Shown: piece after piece, positions 4,776 through 7,874 of the stretch
Position numbering within the stretch: the stretch's first letter is position 1
Layout of the letters: each line of letters begins with the position of its first letter
Assembly: GCA_016933315.1 (NCBI GenBank)
Contig: JAFGBE010000097.1
Coordinates: 1-7,874, forward strand
DNA from: Candidatus Auribacterota bacterium
GTDB lineage: Bacteria; Auribacterota; UBA6266
Reading direction: 5' to 3'
DNA length: 7,874 nt
Made by a program: the position numbers and the translations under genes
The notes under the pieces: model-generated
The model's database searches: none
What the model was told of the DNA's origin: nothing
Seen by the model: only the letters and a program-made list of their open reading frames with translations

Positions 4776-7700
4776 TTATTCTTCCAAAAAACTTTCCTTG
4801 AATTTCTTAAGGCAATTTCTGTCGATAACGCCGTAGTAGTCATCCTGCCAGATCAGAAACCCTGTGTACCCGTATTCTTTAGCTTCGGCAAGGACATTGT
4901 CAACTTCATCATCTTCCGCTTCCCTGCCCGTGCCGTCCGAATTCCTTATGCCCCATTCCCCGACGAACACCGGTTTATCTATGTTTATACCCATGCCATC
5001 CGCAATATTGTATGCGTCGGGAAGGAAAGAGGAGCCTTCCTGGTAGAAGTGGAACTGCAGAATATCAAGGTCCGAGCCTACCCACAAAGAAAGCATATCA
5101 TCAACCGTATTGCTTCCCAGTGTGACTTTCCCGCCTTTATCGTGTATTCTGCGCGCCAATTCCCTGACAAAAGAGCGGATATCATCCATATCAACAATAG
5201 TCAGCTCCGGCTCATTGAATAAATCCCATGCAAAGACAGATTCATTATCCCAGTACGGGCTGAATAACCTGATAATCTCATCGACAAAACGGGCCCGCAG
5301 TTCGGGACGTGTTAAAAGTTCCGGATATTCTCCCACCTTAACACCGTTTTCAACGGAGGTACCGTCAGCTATCTCAAAACTCAGCAACACCGGAATAACC
5401 TTCAGTTCGGGATAATCACGCCTTACCTTTTCAACAATCGCAAAGAATACGGCAATATCCTCTTCCGCCGAGTTGCTGAATGTAATATAATTTCCGTCGG
5501 ATTTCGCTCCTGCCCTCAAATCCCCAAGCACAGGCATATAACGCACCAGTTTTGCTCCTCTTGCGGCTTCTTTCCTCAATCTGCTTTCCAGTTCCATGGC
5601 GCCTTCACCCGTAGCCCAACCGCTTCTGGCGTGCCCGGTCCAGGAACCAACATCATGGAACGACCCTTTTACGTTAAAGCCGATATTATTATTGAAATTA
5701 CCCGGCGCATAAATATCAACAGGGAGAACACATTCTGTTTCTTGCCCGCTTAAAGCCCATAACGGTGTTTTAAGTCCTATAGCATTGATTTCCCTCATGG
5801 GTATCCTGTAACTGTTGTATGAAAACGCCAATATGGTTATCAGCACGAACACCGCGGTCGCAGTGATAAGCCTGTCCATGAAATCCACAAACATTGTTTT
5901 CGGCTCTCCTTCAGGCATCCATGGCTGTTTCATATGGAACTCTTTCCACCTGCCGGTGACAAACCTGAAATTATAAAGGGATTTCCAGGCAATTATAACA
6001 AGGACTATCGAACATATAACGACGAGGTTCCATGTGTACGGGGCATCCTTCCCCCTCACAAGAGAATTTATAACCATCTCATTGAACAGGTGGACCTGGA
6101 AACCGAAACGAAGCCCCACCATCAGTATCCATGTCATTAAAAGCATAAACCCGTAATTTCTGTACAGCCGCAGGTCAAGCCGCGGCTTTTCAAGGCTTTT
6201 CTCAATATCCGCGTAAATAAACCACGACCTGAAACCGGCAAGTTTCTTTTTCAGCAAACCGCTGATATCCGGTTTCCTGAGCTTCTTTTCATTTCTTTCC
6301 ACCGCTTCATTCAATATGTCTACGGCTCTCGGTGTCCGCCACCAGTAACCGATTCTTCCGCCCTTTATCACTTCCTGCCACGCGATCTTGTTTCCGGCGA
6401 TATAAAGCATATGATAAAAATCTATAAAGAAATTCGGCATTGCGGCTCTGAACCTCATGGCTCTCACGGCTTTTTCCTTTATGCCGTTTATCACCTGGTT
6501 CCCCGCCGCATTTATATATATATGCCCCAGCATCATCGTCAGGCCATAAATAACAAGAGTAAACACACCCGTAAAAACGCATAACCGGGAAACGCTGCCT
6601 GAAACCAGAAGAGCAAAGCAGGAACCCATGAAAAGGCCTATCGCCAGAAGGAATTTTCTCGCGGAAACAACGCCTGCGGCTTCTTCCAGGTTTCCCTCGG
6701 AAACAACTCTTTTCCTTTCCTGTATTTCTTTCAATGCGTTCAGAAGGGCCCTGTTGTCATGAAAGCTTCCGGAATCGATCCTGGACTGCAGCGCGCTGAT
6801 TATGCTGTCGTATTCATCCAGTATCGCCCGCAGCCCGAGGTAATCGTCCACTCCTTCTTTGACGCCTCTCATAGTGAAATACCTGTAAATGAAAATCGGG
6901 ATAAGGATAAGGCACGGCCCTATGACCCATGCCCATCCGCCGACAGAAAAGAAGTTAAGCACGGTAGGCGTATATATTCCTATGGCTTTTCTCACGCGTT
7001 CAAGGAACTGGACGACATTGGAATGCCCGTTGATAAACAATGCGACAGGCGCAATGCGGGACGAAAGAGCCATTTCCCACAAGACCTTCACCGGAATAAA
7101 ATATATCCACCAGAAAATACACAGCATGCGGGCAACGCGGAATAAAAACGGCTGGACAGCGCTGAAAAGCGTCGGGATACAGAATGTCGCGCATCCCCAC
7201 AAGCCTTTGCGCTTCCAGAGTTCGTAGAAGTTGCTCCAGCTTTCCGTAACGATAATAAGCCCCATTATATAGCCCTTCATCCACCTCGACATCTGTTTGG
7301 GCCTGAACTTAAACCCGACTTCGGATTCAAAACCCGACGGATCTTCGGGCGTAAGGCTCCAGAAACCTGCAACATTAAAACCGTACCACCACAGCACAAG
7401 GCCCACCATATAATCTTCTGCGACCTGGAACTCATCCCAGCCGCCCAGAGTAAGCAGGCTGTTTTTCAGCTCATAATGGTGTTCAATTTCCTTCTTTTCG
7501 CCCCCTATATTCAATCTCTCGGAAACAGCTTTGTCCTTCCAGTCGATTTCTTCTACCGGCTCTGTTGAAAAATAACCCGTAGTCCCGCCCAGTGGTTTAA
7601 ACGCGTCATTCGAAGCATGAAGCCCGTCCCACCCGGCAGTATACCAGCTTGCATATTCACCGAACATAAAAGCGGCTATCTGCCCTTTTGCGGCGTGCAG

Positions 7701-7874
7701 AGCGTTTGTTATCTTGGCAAGCCTCCCCTGTCCGTTCCGCGGTTCATTTATCCTTTTATACTCGGCGATAATCAGGGATTTGATAAACTTATCAAATGTT
7801 ATCCTGCCGGTAATATAATCCGTGGCATAAGCGCCGTAACCCGGCATATTGCATAGAGTGACATATAAATTAAC
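4776..7874 (-). CDS. Membrane GT2 glycosyltransferase fused to a C-terminal clan GH-A (GH5-like) glycosidase; N-terminus off the window
   Basis: Numbering is from the ATG at 7847. Nine more in-frame codons reach the edge, and that ATG has no ribosome binding site, so the true start is probably outside. Residues 1-190 resemble the second half of a processive GT2 synthase: LGGTTGYF (86-93), GGWD (135-138), the catalytic AED (143-145) and QMSRW (185-189). The nucleotide-binding DxD is not seen and should lie upstream. Likely membrane segments are near 216-234, 239-258, 303-323, 398-417, 422-441, 565-581, 605-622 and 658-677. A charged, helical insert occupies 324-396. Residues 700-1020 form a TIM-barrel glycosidase: VRY (768-770), FNEPE with acid/base E879, HFY (933-935), GEWG with nucleophile E964, and IWQD (W1000). 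It probably makes or trims an extracellular polysaccharide; the sugar is unknown. Domain calls are firm, family number within clan A less so. Confidence 0.85.
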   Translation of the reverse strand, partial: VNLYVTLCNMPGYGAYATDYITGRITFDKFIKSLIIAEYKRINEPRNGQGRLAKITNALHAAKGQIAAFMFGEYASWYTAGWDGLHASNDAFKPLGGTTGYFSTEPVEEIDWKDKAVSERLNIGGEKKEIEHHYELKNSLLTLGGWDEFQVAEDYMVGLVLWWYGFNVAGFWSLTPEDPSGFESEVGFKFRPKQMSRWMKGYIMGLIIVTESWSNFYELWKRKGLWGCATFCIPTLFSAVQPFLFRVARMLCIFWWIYFIPVKVLWEMALSSRIAPVALFINGHSNVVQFLERVRKAIGIYTPTVLNFFSVGGWAWVIGPCLILIPIFIYRYFTMRGVKEGVDDYLGLRAILDEYDSIISALQSRIDSGSFHDNRALLNALKEIQERKRVVSEGNLEEAAGVVSARKFLLAIGLFMGSCFALLVSGSVSRLCVFTGVFTLVIYGLTMMLGHIYINAAGNQVINGIKEKAVRAMRFRAAMPNFFIDFYHMLYIAGNKIAWQEVIKGGRIGYWWRTPRAVDILNEAVERNEKKLRKPDISGLLKKKLAGFRSWFIYADIEKSLEKPRLDLRLYRNYGFMLLMTWILMVGLRFGFQVHLFNEMVINSLVRGKDAPYTWNLVVICSIVLVIIAWKSLYNFRFVTGRWKEFHMKQPWMPEGEPKTMFVDFMDRLITATAVFVLITILAFSYNSYRIPMREINAIGLKTPLWALSGQETECVLPVDIYAPGNFNNNIGFNVKGSFHDVGSWTGHARSGWATGEGAMELESRLRKEAARGAKLVRYMPVLGDLRAGAKSDGNYITFSNSAEEDIAVFFAIVEKVRRDYPELKVIPVLLSFEIADGTSVENGVKVGEYPELLTRPELRARFVDEIIRLFSPYWDNESVFAWDLFNEPELTIVDMDDIRSFVRELARRIHDKGGKVTLGSNTVDDMLSLWVGSDLDILQFHFYQEGSSFLPDAYNIADGMGINIDKPVFVGEWGIRNSDGTGREAEDDEVDNVLAEAKEYGYTGFLIWQDDYYGVIDRNCLKKFKESFLEE

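Noticed and set aside
4764..4780. AATTTAAATT palindrome near the -35 box as a second operator
   Set aside because: It is a short A/T-only symmetry expected by chance at the A+T-rich gene end and shares no core with the 34-bp repeat.

Overview
The window carries seven genes, all on the minus strand and read right to left, with almost no non-coding DNA. Base composition is moderate. The gene set is a NIF-type rather than ISC or SUF iron-sulfur system, an Rrf2 regulator, a NadA of about 300 residues, and a very large membrane glycosyltransferase/glycosidase. This suggests an uncultured, probably anaerobic bacterium of a Gram-negative-like candidate lineage. Omnitrophota or Elusimicrobiota are possibilities, but that is a guess from gene style and not proven by the sequence.

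Right part (4776-7874): one giant open frame that runs off the right edge. It holds the C-terminal half of a processive-type GT2 synthase (LGGT, GGWD, AED and Q-x-x-R-W motifs), a long multi-spanning membrane region with an unusual charged insert, and a C-terminal clan GH-A (GH5-like) TIM-barrel glycosidase with both catalytic glutamates. It looks like a polysaccharide synthase and a hydrolase or transglycosylase in one chain.

Middle and left part (1-4775): a compact six-gene operon, rrf2 - cysK - nadA - nifS - nifU - msrA. A good sigma70-type promoter (TTGACT, 17 bp, TATCAT) sits six bases past the stop codon of the giant gene. A 34-bp inverted repeat begins inside the -10 box and ends against the ribosome binding site of rrf2. 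It is the obvious candidate operator through which the Rrf2 protein, which has IscR-like cysteines, would control the whole unit.

The operon can be read as a cysteine-to-cluster supply line. CysK makes cysteine, NifS extracts its sulfur, NifU builds the Fe-S cluster, NadA is a cluster-dependent enzyme of NAD synthesis, and the Rrf2 protein probably senses cluster status. MsrA at the end repairs oxidised methionine and has an export signal. Gaps between genes are 1-bp overlap to 39 bp. No RNA genes, mobile elements, CRISPR arrays or clear terminators were seen.
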